From: Phytophthora sp. 'mugwort'
Taxonomy: Eukaryota > Oomycota > Peronosporomycetes > Peronosporales > Peronosporaceae
Direction of reading: 5' to 3'
DNA length: 64,000 nucleotides
Assembly: GCA_033558025.1 (NCBI GenBank)
Contig: JAUCEF010000012.1
Coordinates: forward strand, 1,240,001 to 1,304,000
Shown: positions 62,098 through 64,000 of the stretch, piece after piece
Layout of the letters: every line of letters begins with the position of its first letter
Numbering within the stretch: position 1 is the first letter of the stretch
Notes under the pieces: model-generated
The model's database searches: none
What the model was told of the DNA's origin: nothing
Seen by the model: only the letters and a program-made list of their open reading frames with translations
Program-made: the position numbers and the translations under genes

Positions 62098-63197
62098 CTA
62101 CAGACTGCTAACGTCGGCACTCACTTGCAAGCCTTGCATACGAAGCACGAGAAGATCCTCGTAGGCGTTCACATTGACGTAGTTTACACGTCGCCTGCAG
62201 TTCTCGATCGTCGTCGGTGTGATCTCTTGCCACACCTCCTTCATCCACTCCATTCCCTGCCGTAGATCGTCATCTGGGGGATGACCCAGCTCATCCGCCT
62301 GGATCGCGTTTCGCAATACCTTTTTCTTGTATTGGGCCTTTGTCGATGCGATGATACCTGTGTCCGTCGGCTGCAGTCGTGTTGGGCGGTAGAAAGTGGA
62401 CGGCCACGTTGCCGAGAGACTCGTCATCGACATGGCAAGTTGCATTATCCATCAATAGAAGAATTTTGCGGTTCTGAGCTCTCATCTCTTCGTTTGTTTG
62501 ACAAAGCCACTTCTTGAATAACATGGCTGTCATTCAGGCCTTGGTGTTGTTGGCGTAGACAAATCCTTCTTATTGAGGTGTCTTGTCACCAAAACATCTT
62601 GGCATTTCGCTGCTCCGATAAAAATGGCTCCAACTTCGTATTGTCATCAGCATTACTACAGAATAGCACCGTGCTGCTTCTTCTTCTTAGTCCCTGCACG
62701 ACGGCGAGTGGCAAGTGCCCTGGTTGGCCCTGCTTTCCAGTTGAATGCAGTCTCGTCACAATTGAAGATATTGCGTAGCTCGTACTGCAGTACGAATTCG
62801 CGAATGCTGTAGCGCTTATTTGAATCTATTGAGCCACCCGCACGACAATTTTAGTTCACGCTCTCGCCCCAGCGACTTAAGAATCGTCCTTGCCTTCTCT
62901 ACAATGAGCCCGCCTGACAAACATGCACTATTCTTCTCGCGCGACCGATCCCAGCTCCATAACACATCGTCGACTTCAGGCACGCGAGGGAGTCTGCGCT
63001 GCTTACGATTTGTGGGAGCTCATCGGCGCGCGATAGCAAAGAGCCACGCATAATTCGTGTGATGTTCGGCTTCGACGGCACTTTGGGTAGTTTGAACTCT
63101 TTATATGTTCATTGCCTTCCCGCGTCAAAAGCAGGTCGTCGCCCTCCTTTCTTTGGACGGCGGCCTTCTGGCGGAGAGTCATGTGATGTCTTGCCAT
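62098..63197 (-). pseudogene. pogo/Tigger transposase
   Basis: Minus strand: MARHHMTLRQKAAVQRKEGD (63197), then N-terminal text KSSNYPKCRRSRT. YSIREFVLQYELRNIFNCDE and TAFNWKAGPTRALATRRRAG (62810-62700) give the first Asp (NCDE). EVGAIFIGAAKCQDVLVTRH follows (62640-62580). WLCQTNEEMRAQNRKILLLM and DNATCHVDDES (62510-62420) give the second Asp. VAVHFLPPNTT, a frame shift, PTDTGIIASTKAQYKKKVLR and WQEITPTTIENC end at 62098. Stops near 62540 and 62670 and the shift near 62380 break it. The 62098-62445 part is well preserved. No DNA-binding helices are clear at the 5' end. Confidence 0.82.
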
Positions 63198-64000
63198 TGC
63201 GATCTGTATCTGCCATTGCGATCTGTGGTTACAGTGACGAGCCTTTATATTTTAATATCTGCATGTACTGTAAAAAAATATGTGTGAGCCCAGGGTCTTA
63301 CTTCGGGATTCGCCTATACTAGTAGTATGTACACACATTAGTCTAATTACTGACATCAAATTGAAGCAGCAGTCAATACTTTCCTTCCTGCTTCAATCCA
63401 TTATTACAAGCGTTACATGCGACCTGCTGCGGAAATCATCCACCTCAACGTTAAGCCAAACGTGCACCCTGACATCGGGCAGATCAGCGGCCGGCGCGGG
63501 TTATTTGGCCAGCCGCGCCGAATCTGGTTTTGCGCTACAACGTCACCGCTTGGGTTCGGAGTCTGCCTCGACAGGCTGCAGCAACCTGAAACATCAATGC
63601 GAGGCGTCAACTTTGTTTTTACATCTGCCAGTTTGGGGCCACCACCTCGCTAAGTAAGCTCCGTATGTCTTTTACGGATATTAGTTGCCAACTGTGAGCC
63701 TCGCACACCCATAATACAGCTTCAGTTTGTGGCGTTGGGGCAAGTGTGCCTTGCCGCATCAGAAACACGCGCCTGAAATGACGCAGTGTGCTGAGCACAA
63801 TGTGCCCCAAACTCAGCGCCGAAGAATTCTTGGGCCCGATCTTGAAATTCGTTCGAGCTGCCTGCCTCTGAGGGTTTCTCGGCTGATAGAAGCGAGCCCG
63901 AGTTCAGCTACTGCTCGGGCACTAACGGGATAGTGCTGCTACGCGTCGACTGGACCTGCCACACTACCGCTCTGGTTTCGAGCGAGCTGTGAGTTGGACG
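63198..64000. other. Right edge, no gene recognised
   Basis: Short ORFs on both strands (63280-63657, 63619-63810, 63727-63933) without family features. A near-exact duplicated phrase GCCATTGCGATCTGT lies at 63194 and 63213. Anything here may continue beyond the window. Confidence 0.4.

Noticed and set aside
1..64000. A novel defence, secondary-metabolite or bacterial-type gene cluster
   Set aside because: No operon-like runs of intact genes occur; the intact genes are ordinary eukaryotic ones and the rest is decayed mobile DNA.

Overview
The window looks like oomycete nuclear DNA, most likely Phytophthora or a close relative. Evidence: (i) a short secreted protein with an RxLR host-targeting motif and acidic stretch, a hallmark of these plant pathogens; (ii) compact housekeeping genes with short GT-AG introns (61-94 nt); (iii) a transposon mixture typical of oomycete genomes: Ty3/gypsy with chromodomain, Ty1/copia, pogo/Tigger, hAT, PIF/Harbinger and Tc1 families. 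I saw no rRNA, tRNA or CRISPR.

Layout: only five genes look intact. A divergent pair at 9.6-14.1 kb encodes GPI ethanolamine phosphate transferase 1 (PIG-N, minus strand, single exon) and Mediator subunit 4 (plus strand, five exons), separated by 145 bp that must hold both promoters. A convergent pair at 49.6-52 kb encodes a PDCD5 homologue (plus, at least four exons) and a PP2C protein phosphatase (minus, single exon). At 36.1-36.4 kb lies a lone RxLR effector gene. A partial copy of the effector locus lies 6.9 kb away (42.7-43.25 kb); it has lost the start codon, the first RxLR arginine and the effector domain.

Nearly everything else is decayed mobile DNA. 1-9.3 kb: pogo fragment, complete PIF/Harbinger element with terminal inverted repeats and TAA target duplication, a Crinkler/RHS-type P-loop ATPase remnant, hAT remnant. 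15-24 kb: repeat-family ORFs, Ty3/gypsy integrase, pogo and further gypsy remnants. 24.9-27 kb: a degraded possible SAS-6 (centriole) gene. 27.3-30.75 kb: an internally deleted gypsy element with both LTRs, followed by a pogo gene (30.9-31.9 kb) and a hAT gene with a foldback (32.1-33.5 kb). 38.7-40.3 kb: a Tc1 element with IR/DR-type ends inserted in a pogo gene. 43.25-49.3 kb: hAT, copia gag, a second hAT and a 739-bp inverted-repeat element. 52.9-63.2 kb: gypsy pol, pogo, a second Harbinger lineage, a motif-rich GC repeat and another pogo.

The picture is small islands of conserved genes in a transposon graveyard, with the effector in the repeat-rich part, matching the 'two-speed' genome idea. 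Protein calls rest on motif recognition by eye; coordinates of decayed genes are approximate because frameshifts and stops interrupt them.
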